The notes: generated by a model not told the origin, from the sequence alone. A stretch of DNA of 64,000 nucleotides from Chondrosia reniformis (GCA_947172415.1 OX359200.1:1118501-1182500), one strand, 5' to 3'. Shown: positions 42,711 to 54,816, counted from the first letter of the stretch. A program made the numbers and translations.

Positions 42711-44391
42711 CTGTGCTAAAGCCAGGGATGACTGTTGTAATAGGTTCTCTATAGTCCATTAACTATATGATGTTCTAAAACCATATAAGGGTAGCCCATT
42801 ATGAAGTTGTACTAGACAAGGAAATAAAACACATGATAGCTTGTGAGTGTAGCCATACTGTTGGGTTCTTGGTCTATCCTCTTTAGCAACTTCTTCTTGT
42901 TTACCTCTCCCTTTCTCTCTCTCTCTATCCCTCTCCCTCTCCCTCTCCCTCTCCCTATGTACGTATGTGATTGTTTTGAAACTGAATTAGAAATTGCTAA
43001 TCTCTAATGTTAACAATTTCATATTTTATCTTTGGTAACCATAGAAACAAGTGGATCATGCAATGTTTAGAGTAATATTGTTGACTAACTCAAGCTGATT
43101 ATATATATAGATATATTTCATTTACCTACAACTGCCACGTATCCTAAAGCATCCATTTTTGTTAGCCATTTTCTATATATTACTGTATACTTTTTATGTG
43201 GTAGATAGGATTGTGAGATTGGCAAATGATATTGATGTTGTGGCTATATATAAACATTCATTATAACATTGGATGGCCAACAAAACAACATAATGGAAGA
43301 CACACAATTGCGAGTATACCCAGGAGGAATGGATTTGATATCAGTAGGAGCATGCAGATGTAAGTTAACAGCCCCTTTTATGAGATTACATGACTTTAAT
43401 TAACTATATATCTTAGCCCAAATATTGTTATTTCAAGAACAAACATCTCAGCAGCTACTTACACTAGTAGTGGTTTATTTGGCCATATTGCAAGTTAGAA
43501 CATTATCTCTGCTCTTGTATTGAATATATTGCTACATTTGCATCTTGTAATTGATAAATGATAAGATTACATGGTAGGGTTGATAATTTTAAATCAAATT
43601 CCTTCCATCTTATCATATGCTATTTCAGGGACCATGCATGCAATGCATGCAATGTAGATCCCTTATCTAATTGGTTAGCACTAGTCTGATCATGAAGGAC
43701 ACATATATACTCCATGATGATGATGTTATGTTGATTGAGAACTCTTTTCTAATTGTGCATATTTTTAATTGGTCATTTTTAGGGGCTGCCACAGGCAGCC
43801 CCTTATATTGTTTTCATTTGCCGATTACGTTGTATGGCTTCATGTTACGGAAAGATATATATATATATATATATATATCTATATATATAATACGGGTTGA
43901 TACGCAACTATTATAACACTTTATTTATACGTCGATATATATTTAATACAGGTTCATATATACGCAACTATTATAATACTTTATAATACTTAATTTATAC
44001 ATCAATACATCGTTTTGCAAATGGCGGCGTTTAGGAAGCTTTAGTTAACGAAGCTTTTCTGTCGCTATTTATAATGTTCAGGACACTTAAGCGTCCTCAA
44101 TCGTTAGTATTACGAATATATATATTAAATGCCAACGATACGGCCAAGTAGTTCGAGTTAATTCGGGGGGCGGCAGCCCCACGAGTTTTTAAACTCGAAA
44201 TACTTGTTCATTTCCATGTAGCTGTGAGGCTCTAGTGTGATCAGCAAATAATAATAATAATAGTAATAGTATATGACCACCCAATGTTAGTGAATGTACA
44301 AAGTGTTTATATATAGCCATAACATCATTTTGGGAAAATACACAGGTAATTTTAATTGATATGGTCAAATTTAGAACTATTTTAAATTTAG
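42711..44391. other. AT-rich region, possible first exon, no confirmed gene
   Basis: Holds a CT-rich stretch (about 42910-42955) and the insertion at 43782. An exon-like segment at 43291-43360 (MEDTQLRVYPGGMDLISVGA followed by a gtaagtt donor) could belong to the gene starting at 44392, but its phase does not join directly, so an intermediate exon would be needed. In copy B that segment has lost 8-9 bases. Confidence 0.35.
43782..44206. mobile_element. About 400-425-bp insertion with GGGGCTGCC inverted ends, copy A only
   Basis: Present in block A1, absent at the matching site in B1 (about 59118). It starts with 'ggggctgccacaggcagccc', itself a hairpin, and near the right side has 'cggcagcccc' (to about 44180), the inverse of the left end. 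A further 'acgagtttttaaactcg' palindrome sits before the flank resumes at 'ttcatttccatgta'. Contains a (TA)n run. No protein coding. The exact right border and target-site duplication are uncertain. Confidence 0.65.
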
Positions 44392-45595
44392 AACTATGGA
44401 AACATTTAATGGATTTCACCCAGGATAATGACGTTACATGTTACAGAAAATATGCATGCAACATCAGTAAATTGCATGTAAGTGTATGCACATCATGTCT
44501 GTAGCTATTGTTTGAAGATATATTTGTTGTCATTTGATACATAATATCAGAATGACAGTGAGTTAGCTTGCTACCTGCTCCTTAACTATATTTAATTTCT
44601 AGCAAGAATTGATATACATACATATATACTGTATATAGCTTCTATTGCAAACTTCCAATTAAGACTGACGCGCTCAGATCAGTAAAAATACTTCAAAATA
44701 TTTGTACCTATATCAGTATGAAATATATGAGTTACATCTAGGTCTATATCAATTGACATTCTGCCTAAAATGCATATTCCATTTATTGCAAAATTGTGTT
44801 AAGGAGTGCAATTTTTCCTGAAAGATGCAGCTATAATCACTAAATCATCTGCAGACAGTAGTAGTAATAGTAGTAGTGTTTCTCACTAATTAGTTATAAG
44901 GATAAGAGAAGTGAGATGACAATCGCTTTGAAGAATTTTACATAATGCTTTCTAATTTTAGAGTAATTTTACAACTGCACATGTATATGTAGGAAATAGA
45001 GGGTTTAAGAGACTTTCAGAAGATTTTAGAGTAGTTGGTTGACAGAAAGAATCATAAAGATGGATTAGAAGACAAACTAAAAGACCGTTCTGATATTCAT
45101 GCAGTTATACAAGCTTTAATTGTTATATGTAGATACATGCATGTACCGGTATATTAGGGATAATTTATAGCATACATATACACGTAGCACCTATACATGG
45201 ATGATAAACTTTTAAACACAACTTCCTTGTATAGTGGATTTGAGTAAAATGAAGTCAAGACATAATTTAGAATGGAAAAGTCTGATTGCATGGTCAACAG
45301 AAAGAGAAATACTCCCAGTTGGACTCCTTAGCCAAAGCAATAGAATTTTGTGGTGAGCATGGTATAGCCTCATCATGATACATACATGCATACATATAAT
45401 CTGGCAATTGCTTATTTCATTTTTCTCTCTTTAGGATGTTTGAAAATTACTTGTGGTTTGATTATATCTGACTATTCATATATTAACCTACAATATTATA
45501 CATTATGTTTGTTGTATTCACCAATGTATAGGGTGGAAAGAGCTGCTCACAGTGCCTTGGCCAACGTGTCCAGCAGGCACTGTGCAAGAGTTTAA
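44392..45595 (+). pseudogene. Unrecognised helical-protein gene, copy A (in-frame stop)
   Basis: Four exon-like segments correspond to copy B at 59486: 44392-44477, 44993-45128, 45235-45352 and 45532-45595. Splice borders are kept, but the second has TAG at 45032-45034 where copy B has CAG (Gln), and the third has a 4-base gain and a 7-base loss, so about 25 residues are read in another frame. The final exon is open (VERAAHSALANV ... HCARV-stop). Probably decayed, unless an alternative start downstream is used. The product is not recognised. Confidence 0.6.
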
Positions 45596-45899
45596 AGCAT
45601 TTTACACTTACACAACTTGTCACAAGAATATTAATATATTCATAGATAATCATGTTACAATATTGTAAGAGTCATTCAAATGTCAAATAAGACAGTAACT
45701 GTCAAATGAATAACTTCAAGGAAACAAACTCCATATGCCATATACATAGACACAATTTGCATTTCACAAAATAGCTCAAGACACAGCAGCTCCATTATCC
45801 TACAGAATGAAAATACATGAAATATAATGATGCAATTAGATGTTTCATAACTTGAATAACACTTAACTCGAGAAAAATAGCTTGAAACTGGTCATGTAC
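45596..45899. other. AT-rich 3' flank, nothing recognised
   Basis: Noncoding sequence after copy A of the helical-protein gene, nearly identical to 60722-61025. No features beyond short AT repeats. Confidence 0.5.
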
Positions 45900-46479
45900 T
45901 TTTCTCAGCACAACTCAAGTAGAGCTGCCCCAGGGCACACCACGAGGAGGTGAAAGTACATCGTGCCCCACCCCACAGCGTTGACACTAACTATTGTGTA
46001 ACAGAAGCTGTAACTGCGCAGTAATCTGCACTCATGGAGTTACTAGCCATGACATAGGAATCGATCAGCGTTAGCCTCACTTTCAGCCTATGCCAAGTCC
46101 GACCCTCCCGAACCGCAAACTGCCCCGATGAGAATCAGTGTGTTGCCACACCTTTAACTCCTCAGGATCGGATGACTTCCTTGAAGTGGGGACTGGCGAA
46201 ACAACTGCCCAAATCAGGTGTCGACAACCGACTTCAACTTACATAGTTACGCGATTACCTCAATCTCCGTGCCGTCAGACCCCAGCCGAAGCCAGAGCTA
46301 GTGAGGACCAATCCCAAGCACCAACCCTCCCACTGAGTTCCTGATCAAATTGCATATCCAACATGACACCAGGCCGCATTCTCAGCTCGCTGGCGGAGCC
46401 GAGGGGAATCCTGGGTCTACTTGTCTAGCGCTTCGAACAGGACTACTCGGGATAAGGAAAGACCACCGTCAGGCACAGA
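45900..46479. other. GC-rich conserved block of unknown nature, copy A
   Basis: About 580 bp at roughly 50% GC inside AT-rich surroundings. By eye only two differences from copy B (61026-61604). Possible stem gggcac (45933-45938) with gtgccc (45963-45968). On the minus strand 'cctgttcgaagcg' resembles a pol III B-box. Small open frames (46138-46344 and another near 46370) end quickly and match nothing I know. I found no match to rRNA, 7SL, U1 or U2 sequences. Confidence 0.5.
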
Positions 46480-47561
46480 AACTTTAGCAATCACACGCGT
46501 CAAGTAAGCCACTGGGGGTAAACTGAGATTTTTCACACCTCGCCATCTTTTATATGGCCGCATTCCATTTTTCCCGCGCAAAATTCTTATTAGGTAATGA
46601 TGGTCACGTGTTATGATGACGTCAGCCTTAATTCTAGTTTCTTGACTCGCACCACTTTCGTAATAGATACAAAATGGCTGACGAAGTGTTAACCGTCATA
46701 ATTTAAGAGAGGCGCAGGAACGATATTCATCGCAGTAACTGGTGAATTTGATAACGTTACCAATTTGTGATGCATAAAGGAGTCGTCAGTCGAATCTCTC
46801 CGAAGCTTTTTTTAATCTCGCGCCAACCAGCAGTTAAACGTTAATAAATCTGTAAAACGATTAGAGCGAAGAAGTATAGGTTTATGAAGTGTGAATTCAA
46901 AATTGTCAACCCTAATTCACGAATACGGTATTTTAAATTAACTTACATCTTACATTTAGTCTGTGTAATTTGTATTCACCCGCTTAACATTAAGCAGCAC
47001 ATCCTTTACAGTCTCCATTACTTCAATTTGTAAAAAATCACTAATCTATAAAATCTACTAAATTAAAAGTCGCGTAAGAGTGATACAAAGCTGCATTTAA
47101 AATCCTGTACTAGAATACTAGACAGATCAAACTGCAGGTCATTCCATCCTAGGCCTGGATGGGTAGACAAACAACAGTGTACTCATCAGTCACTTGCACT
47201 TGTTCCAGACAGAACCAAGACTGAATACCTTCCTGCAGATCATCACACACCACCTCTGAGATTTGATATTTGTTGGAACAAGTGCCATCCCTACTTGTTG
47301 AATCATTTTTGAAATGTTTTTATTTAACTTTGTACTAATGTCTGCACACATTTCCCATTAATAAGCTTACAACTATTTTCAACTGAGTTAAAGAATACAA
47401 ATTGGTATATACAATGTCATATATACCTATCACACCACACTATACCTATCAAAGAAATGTTTGACAACACTCCAGCAATTCTAGCTGTATAGTGCCCTAT
47501 AGTAGCAGTCTACAAAAGTATATAACCTAAATAGTCCTTATTTGTTATAGCTACTGTTTTC
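46480..47561. other. Intergenic sequence without recognised gene
   Basis: AT-rich with one GC-richer patch at 46480-46720 that may be a promoter (the gene it would serve is unclear). A small inverted repeat, 'cacttgttcca' at 47207 and 'tggaacaagtg' at about 47273, encloses about 60 bp. This stretch has no partner in the duplicated copy. Confidence 0.5.
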
Positions 47562-49759
47562 CTATTTTCTAGGTTGTGAGTCCCTCAATATTTTCTTGCA
47601 TGCTCGGATTGCAAGAGCCACGGCAGTGAGTGTTGGGTTACATGCAGTGCCTGTTGGGATGACTCCACAAGATCCAATGTAGAGATTGTCATATCCCCAT
47701 ACTTTACTGTAGGTGTCTACCACACTTTCACCATCATTCTTTTCACCCATGCGAGTAGTTCCCTGGGTGAATTAGAGAATAAGACACTAAGTTGTGGTAG
47801 AAATTAGCATGCAATTTACATGTGTGAATAACTTGTGATATTAAATTTGAGCTGTAAGATTATAGCCGATATTATGTATACGTATGTAGCCAAAAATTAG
47901 GCAGGAACAGGGACTTTGATATATATTATGTATAGATTTATATGATTCATAAACAAGGTTGTGTAATCCATTTAAATATGGTATCACCTATGGGTCCAAT
48001 CTAAATAAACAGGTGGTCTTGAAAATTTGGGCCCACAAGTGGTCCTAATAGAGAGGTGGTCTTAAGCATATGCATGGCCATGGGTTTCACTGTATGTAGT
48101 GCAAGGTGTTCAATTCTAATGCAAACACAATCTGGTATAAACCCTTAAAATCTTAGTGAGACAGACAGTTAAATAGCAGCTGCAGCTATTCAGACTTTGA
48201 GTCATTTTCAGCTGTTTCTTGTACAGTTTTATATTGAAAGGGCAGAAATTTGTACACTTTGTACAAGAAATAGCTGAAAATGACCCAAATTCTGAATAGC
48301 TGCTATTTAAGTTTATACCAAATTGTGTTTACATGAAATTGTTACAGGAACATGTTAATAATAACATATTCTAAAAAACAATGCCTGAAGGTTGCATAGT
48401 GAAATGGTCTAAAATGTTTCCTAAAAAGATGTCCTATATGATAATGTCCTTACTGTAATATGGAGAGATAATCCTGGTTCCATGAATGATGGTTCAGACC
48501 CAGGAAGGAAGCCTCCAAGAGGAGCAGCGCACTTCAGCATGTCCTCCAGCATTTCGTGCTGGCGTTCAGTATCCTTTTTGGTCATCTCAAAGTTGAAGGT
48601 AGGTTGTGGCATGCCAAATGCATCAGTATACTTATCACTGAATGTAACACAATTCTCCTTCTTGGGTTCAATCCTCCCAAACCAGCGGAGGTCCACAATC
48701 AGTCGGTTGTCAACATTTGGAGTAACTCCTCCGTAGCTAAATGCATCACAATGGACTTGACAGTGCCATGGTCTTCCTTCAGATACAGGAATCCAGCACT
48801 ATGAAGTATGGCAGGTAGGTATATATTGCCAAGGAGAATCATATTAGTGGAATAGTGTTAGCTGATCATGAATGGCTGGATATATATAATACACAACACT
48901 GCTAGGTCACTAAGTTAAGTTTATGAATATGTACATATACGTACATCACATCTATACAGACATTGACAAATAACACATGCATGCAAGTTGCATACCTGAG
49001 GTGGCGGATCATCTATTGGGATAGGAATAGGATCATCAGGGTTTAAAGCTAGTTTCATCCTTTTTACACGTTTCTCTATGTCGTCCACAATTGATTGCAG
49101 AAGTACTATTTGACAGAAAGTCATTGGTTGCTCACAGAGATATTGCCCTAGGACAGGGGGACGGATGCCAGAGTTGAACAAGATTTGTGGAGTCAGCACA
49201 ACACCTGCTGCCAGAACATATGTTTTGGCTTTGATGACCAAAACCTCATTTTCCATTAGGTTCTGGACTTTGGCACCAATGATTGTACCTGGCTCACTCA
49301 CTAGTTTGATACATCGCCATTGAGGCTAAAAGGAAAGAGAATAATAAGTGCCAGCTTTGAGATCATGCAATTATGACAAGGTAAAATTTTCAATGATTAA
49401 CCTTCAATAGAAACCGCTTCTGTGTGGGATCATCTAGCATCTTTAGCAGCTCCTCACCCAAAATCACATCTGTACTACTCCAGTAGACAAATTCCTTGCA
49501 GTGTTGGTTAAGCTCTGCAGCTAGGGGCAGGTTGTTTGTCTCGTAACCCTCAGGTAGATTAGGATAGGTTTCCTTCAGTATTTTTCTTATGACTTTATTT
49601 CGAATAGAATTATCAAAGAGGTTACTATTGACCTTAAGAAGCTCCTCAGCTTCATTATAGAGCTTATCCCATTTAATGGTTTCCTCAGTTGGGTTATAAC
49701 GCTCAATTTCAGGATGTTGTCTGGGTGTAGCACATGTCCAGTGTACACCCATCCCTCCA
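47562..49759 (-). CDS. Pyranose 2-oxidase-like GMC flavoenzyme, C-terminal exons (copy A)
   Basis: GMC oxidoreductases use FAD to oxidise alcohols or sugars; pyranose 2-oxidase oxidises C2 of aldopyranoses and makes H2O2. Four exons join in frame: 49402-49759, about 48995-49326, 48454-48798 and 47562-47762. Reading order: [96 protein letters not shown], then GTTRMG and [21 protein letters not shown]. The HWT motif matches the histidine that binds FAD covalently in fungal pyranose oxidase, and LSLH and ACNPTLT supply the active-site His/Asn pair. The upstream exons with the FAD-binding GxGxxG are not found before 51.1 kb or later, so the gene is 5'-incomplete here. About 410 aa seen of roughly 600. 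Confidence 0.8.
48123..48330. mobile_element. Long fold-back (MITE-like) element in the oxidase intron
   Basis: Two arms of roughly 90 nt face each other: 'aaacacaatctggtataaac' on the left with 'gtttataccaaattgtgttt' on the right, and further in 'gtcattttcagctgtttctt' with 'caagaaatagctgaaaatga'. The loop is about 30 nt. Noncoding, within the intron 47763-48453. Confidence 0.8.
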
Positions 49760-50252
49760 CTGCAATAAGAGGCAGTGCTAGCTCTAAGTAGGGATGGCCA
49801 AAAAACATGTATACAAGAGAGATTGCTAGTGACATATATACACTGTGCAAATTTGTATTATGATTATAAATTAACCAATCAATAATTGTTTCAAATATTA
49901 TAAATATATGTATAACTATAATAAAAGATTGTTTTTGATTACAGTGCCTAGTTTATATACAGAAACCACACTGATAGCTGAAGTAGGATGACAATTATCT
50001 ACAGTGAGGGATATACGTATTTGGTTATATGAAATAATCACTATATACGTATATATAATTAATTTACAGCTGTTCATGCAATTAAGAGACGGCCTAATTT
50101 CAATTATTATAATAAACTTTGTAACACCTCTGACCTTTGCTTAATAATCCTGTCTATAAAAGCTCTGACTTGCTCCACATGTATTATGTGTAATTTCAGT
50201 TTCTTAATCCATAACTGTGCAGTCTAAAGAATCTAAGAACTACCATTCAGTG
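49760..50252. other. AT-rich spacer between oxidase exons and secreted-protein gene
   Basis: No coding signal. It is also duplicated (63241-63735). It should contain the promoter of the plus-strand gene at 50253 and either intron or upstream sequence of the oxidase. Confidence 0.5.
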
Positions 50253-51125
50253 ATGAGATTATCTATTAGTATAATAATCTTACTGCTAGTGCACTTTCAA
50301 GTGAGTTAAGTTAATAATATATAAACTGTATACCTATGAGCTATGTGTATACATATATATATATGTATGTTGGTAGATCTTTTATCCTGTAGTAACCTTC
50401 TTAAGTGTAAATATAATGTAAAAAGTTACGTATATATGCCAAAAATCGAATTTAAGACTTGTTTCTCTATATTGAATAATATGTAGGCTGTCTTTGGTGT
50501 GACACACTTACAAGACTGCTCTTGTGAATGCCCACGATTACTCTACACAAAAGTAATGGACCCAGATTGGTTGCTGGACCATGCCTCAGTCACTGGACTC
50601 ATAAATACTTCAAGTACCTTGCTTCACTTCAGAAATCCTCAGGCCAGCAAGAGATTGATTCGCATTCCACTCTTTCAAAAAGATGAGCTTTGCACAGATG
50701 ACATAGCTGTAAAAATAAAGCTATATTTTCAAGATCCACCAACTCGTGACTCAGATCCTATTATCATGCTGTGCGATAAAACCACCTGCAATGGTAACCT
50801 GATTGCAGATATCAACAATGTTGGTGTAGCCTGCTACTTCGTAAGCCTAACGCCTGGGAATACTTTCACTGGCACTCTTGGTGGTACCTGTGGGGGTCTT
50901 ACACAAAAAAGTAGTATTTCACCGAAAAAGGTCATTGTTACTCTTAGGCCTAAACAGCAATGGGGCTCTTTCCATCTTACGAAAGGTGGAGGCTTCACAG
51001 CTGCAGCTACTTTTACAACCAAATTGGATGTTAAGCAAGGCCTTTTTGTAGAGCTTTATGGCCCCGATGTAGAAGAGGAATATAAGTTGGAGTACATGGA
51101 AGTGGAGGTCACTAGGAATGACTAA
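50253..51125 (+). CDS. Secreted protein of unknown family (copy A)
   Basis: Two exons: 50253-50300 (MRLSISIIILLLVHFQ) and 50487-51125, joined in frame at phase 0, giving 228 aa. The first 20 residues are a clear signal peptide ending near AVFG. The mature part has a cysteine cluster at its start (CSCECP) and three more pairs (ELCTDD, LCDKTTCNG, GVACY, GGTCGG), a Gly/Thr-rich middle and an acidic end (GPDVEEEYKLEY). Alternating hydrophobic/polar residues suggest a beta-rich fold. No transmembrane segment after the signal. I do not recognise the family; extracellular function is inferred only from the signal and cysteines. The 5' part is duplicated at 63736. Confidence 0.75.
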
Positions 51126-53676
51126 TCATCTTCTGAAGAACTATCTCCATTTGTATGAACTTTGAATAAGAACTATAATACCTATTATACACATAATACA
51201 AAGATAATAGAAGAGAAACTGTTTAGTTTAGTTTACAGATTTAAGTACAATTCCAAGAATAATTTTGAAAATGATTGAAACACAAATATACACTGTTGAT
51301 AGGCTGACAGAACAATCTGTTTTGAAGTAGTCTATGTTCACTATCTGATAGACTCATTGTAAATAGCCATCTCCCGACATGAATGCATGGAGCTTCATTA
51401 TGAAATAGTGACTAAGTTAGCTGTCCGTAGTTTGATTCCCATTGATTGTCCTTTCTGGTTTAATAATGAATTTTAACGATAAAGCAGTTGTGGTTTGGCG
51501 CATAGAGAGGTTTATATATAGTTGTATGTTATTTCATATGAGGACCAGACAGTTTTTAACTTTTCAACAGTTATTTTGCGGACTACATGAGATAGCCATC
51601 TCCTGACTAATTCCGTGGAGATTCATTTAGTGATGAAATGGTGGGTAAAATGTCAGTTGTCATGTATATTCTTTCTGCTTTTAATAAGTTTTTTTTGATA
51701 AAGCACTTGTGATTTGGATAACACATCACTACTTAATATAAATGGGTGTGGAGAGGTGTGTCAGTTATCTACAGTTGGGAAATATATTATGGAATTATGA
51801 GTTTACCAGGAGTATCTTGTAAAACTGGTGGTGAGGTAGTGAACTTTCAGTTCGTATGGTTACTATGACTTCAGATACACTACCACAAGGAGGACATAGC
51901 ACCTTTGAATGGCAAGATTATTAGCTCTTTCAGCAACCTCAGAAGTCATTAGTCAAACTAATTAGTATAGGCATTTCTATGTATTACTAGAGAACAATAA
52001 AAATTTTCTACAAAAATAGTGAAGATGTAGGGATGGCACAAAAAGCACAGAAACAAGAAAGGGATGTTACACAGTGAAGTATTAGCTATATATGCATGAA
52101 TCATACAACACCCTTGCTTGTAGGATTCATGCATAGCTAATAAAAATCGCTCTCGCTTCTACAGCTCGGACAATTTGCAATAGTTTCGTTTAACATTTAG
52201 TCCAAAAGCTTATATAGTTTTTTAGTTATATATGGATGGCAAAGAAGAAGAAGAATATGAAGAAGACGAAAATGGGAATTTTTAAAGTTTATTATTTTGC
52301 CAGCGGGACATATCCGCTTGCCTTTAAGGTCTATTTAGAGTATGTATATTGTATATTTAGCTATACATAGCCTTGTTTTGTCGATTTTCGGCCTATTTCT
52401 GGATTTTGCTCCTATAACTAAAATAAACAAGCAGAGTAATTGAGAAAGTGGGCATGTGTGTGGATGTGTGGGAGGGGTGACAAACCATTTTGTATATCTG
52501 TCTACAATATATAATATAAATGAGTGTGGAGTGGTGTGTCAGTTATATACTATTGGGAAATAAATTTGTATGCAGGATTCACCAGGAGTCCCATATCTTG
52601 TCACATGCACAGATGATGAAGTAGTGAACTTTCAGTTAGTATGGTTACTATGATTTCAAATACACTACCACAAGGTGGACATAGCACCTTAGAATGGCAC
52701 GTTTATTGGCTCATTCAGCAACCTCAGAAGTCATTGGTCAAACTAAATAGTGAAGTTAGTTATATATAGTAACTTATATATTCATTTAATGAAGGCATTT
52801 ATATGCATCACTGTCAAAGTTGTTTAGTAATCATTTTAAACGTATCATATTGTTTTTTCGTGCTATATTATATACATACACATTTTATACAATATGGACT
52901 ATGTTCTATCTCTGTAAATGTACTAAAGTGACACTGTAGAGAGTCATTAGGTAGTCATTTTACTGCAAATTTGTATTTATTGTATAAATTAAAAATTAAT
53001 GTTGAAATATAGTAGCCTGTATGTTCATTTAATGAAACCCTATAAATACATCAGTGCCAAAGTTGTTCAGTAATAATATTTTTAATAATACTTAAAGGTG
53101 TCATATCGATTATTTAGGCATTTACATAGACAATATGGACTATTTTCTGTTGTGGCTTAGCAGCATTAGTTTGATTTCCAGTGATTGTTACCTTTCACTT
53201 CTTTTTCTTTTATATTTTGATGTGATTGCAAATTGAAATATTTTTGGTCTGATTATTAGAGTGTCTGTACACTAGTATTTATCATTGTATGCAAGTAAAG
53301 TTATACCTATTCCCATCTAAACACACATGTCACTGTTGAATTTATTTGGAATTAGTCAGGAAATGGCTGCCTTTCTCAGAATCAACCATACTTCAAAGCT
53401 GATTGCTTGTACATCAGCCCGCAGAACTTCATTTAGTGATGAAATATAAAAAGTCAACCGCATGTACTTGGTTGGTTTCTCATTGATAGTTATTCCCTTT
53501 TTAAAATGAATTTTGGTGATAAAACAGTTGTGGTTTGGCTATCACGTCATTACTAAATATCATTTCTTGAAGTAATGGATGAAATTTATTCCCTTTGCAT
53601 AATTTTAAGGGTTGAATTTTAAATAAGTCAACTTTAACTATTCTGCTGGCTACATGAGTGGTATATATACTAATTA
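51126..53676. repeat. Decayed repeat modules
   Basis: Non-coding. Two recurring modules can be traced. Module P ('gataaagcagttgtggtttgg' class) lies near 51340-51500, 51585-51720 and 53360-53560. Module Q ('ctatgacttcagatacacta', 'ggacatagcaccttt', 'cagcaacctcagaagtcatt') lies near 51770-51970 and 52530-52750. Part (51272-52316) is copied at 61605-62654. Confidence 0.7.
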
Positions 53677-53883
53677 ATGTACAGTGTTGAAGTGGTGATG
53701 AGAATTGGCAAGAGCAGTGCTGGAGAAACAACAAAGCAAACAACTAATATAGAAGTAATGAATTCCACTTTTGTACCCACTCTAAGATATGGCTGCAAAT
53801 TGTGGTGTTTATCAAAACAACAGGAATCGAGAGTGCAAGCCATACATTTGAATGTATTGAGGAAAATTGAAGGAGTACGTAAG
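53677..53883 (+). mobile_element. LINE reverse-transcriptase C-terminal remnant
   Basis: A 69-codon open stretch reads PTLRYGCKLWCLSKQQESRV followed by QAIHLNVLRKIEG. That is the typical end of non-LTR retrotransposon reverse transcriptases (VLPTLLYGSETW, then LEAFEMRCLRRI). No other part of the element is visible nearby. Dead fragment. Confidence 0.7.
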
Positions 53884-54816
53884 TAGCTTTGATACAGTAA
53901 GAAATGGGTTAGTCAGGTAGACACTGGGCAAGGAAGGTGTCCTTGATATTGTCATTGATATTTCAAATAGAAGATGGATTGATAATTTCAAATATTGGTC
54001 ATTTACTCTTTAGTTATATTATTTCTCTATTTTAGTATAGGTTTTTTCTTTTATACTTAAGGATGACCTTCAATATTGGAGACATACATCCATGGTAATT
54101 ATGATGATGCATGATGAATGAATGACAAATAGGTGAACTTTCAGTTAGTGTGGTTACTATGACTTCAGATACACTACCACAATGAGGACATAGCACCTTT
54201 GAATGGCACGTTTATTGACTCATTCAGCAACCTCAGAAGTCATTAGTCAAACAAATTAGTAAAGTAAGTTATTTATAGTAAGTTATATATTCATTTAATG
54301 AAACCATTAAAGCCAATTTGAAAGGTATTTAGTATAATCTTTTGCAAATTATTTTAATCATATCATATTGTGTTATTGTATATGCTATATTATATATGCA
54401 ATCACACAATATGAACTATGTATCTTCTGTCTGTGTGAATGTACTAAAGTGACATTGTGGAAAGTCATTAGGTTGTCATTTAAACAAAAAAGAAGATTTA
54501 TTTTAAAGAGTCCTAATAAAACTCAAGTGTATAAAACAAACTGTAACCTCCAAATCAAATAGAGATTCTGAAGGGTTAGGTAGCAATGCTGTGGCCGGGA
54601 TAAGGATGAGAGTTTTTATAGCGTTTGCCTCCCATAATCGAGAATGAAGAGGAAACACCAAAGAACTGATCATGAGTGAAAGAAGACGAAGAGCATGGCT
54701 TGGCATAATTTGAAGGAAGGACTTGAATGGGAGCCTATCAAATGTTTGAGTCTGTTCACACCATTTTATCAAATAAATACCTTCTGCTCTCTATGAATCT
54801 AAGGATCCTGATTAGG
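53884..54816. repeat. Repeat-derived intergenic sequence
   Basis: Contains another module Q copy (about 54125-54330) and AT-rich filler. No gene seen; a weak open frame on the minus strand (54503-54772) has no recognisable motif. Confidence 0.5.

Larger units (their letters stand above)
41284..46479. repeat. Segmental duplication block A1 (partner 56630-61604)
   Basis: Starts inside the TP53INP last exon and ends at 'ccaccgtcaggcacaga'. The partner is collinear and same-strand with many small indels. It spans BtpA exons, the unrecognised helical-protein gene and a GC-rich block. Confidence 0.92.

Noticed and set aside
46138-46344. 68-codon open frame in the GC-rich block, also in copy B at 61263
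   Set aside because: Conserved in both copies, but so is the whole block; no motif, splice support or frame-specific conservation seen.
46370-46440. Short peptide MTPGRILSSLAEPRGILG as a Bel-Pao retrotransposon trace
   Set aside because: Only a vague likeness over about 15 residues, followed by a stop; not enough to support it.
45900-46479. GC-rich block as rRNA, 7SL or snRNA gene
   Set aside because: Compared from memory with conserved cores of 5S, 28S, 7SL, U1 and U2; no convincing match, so left unassigned.
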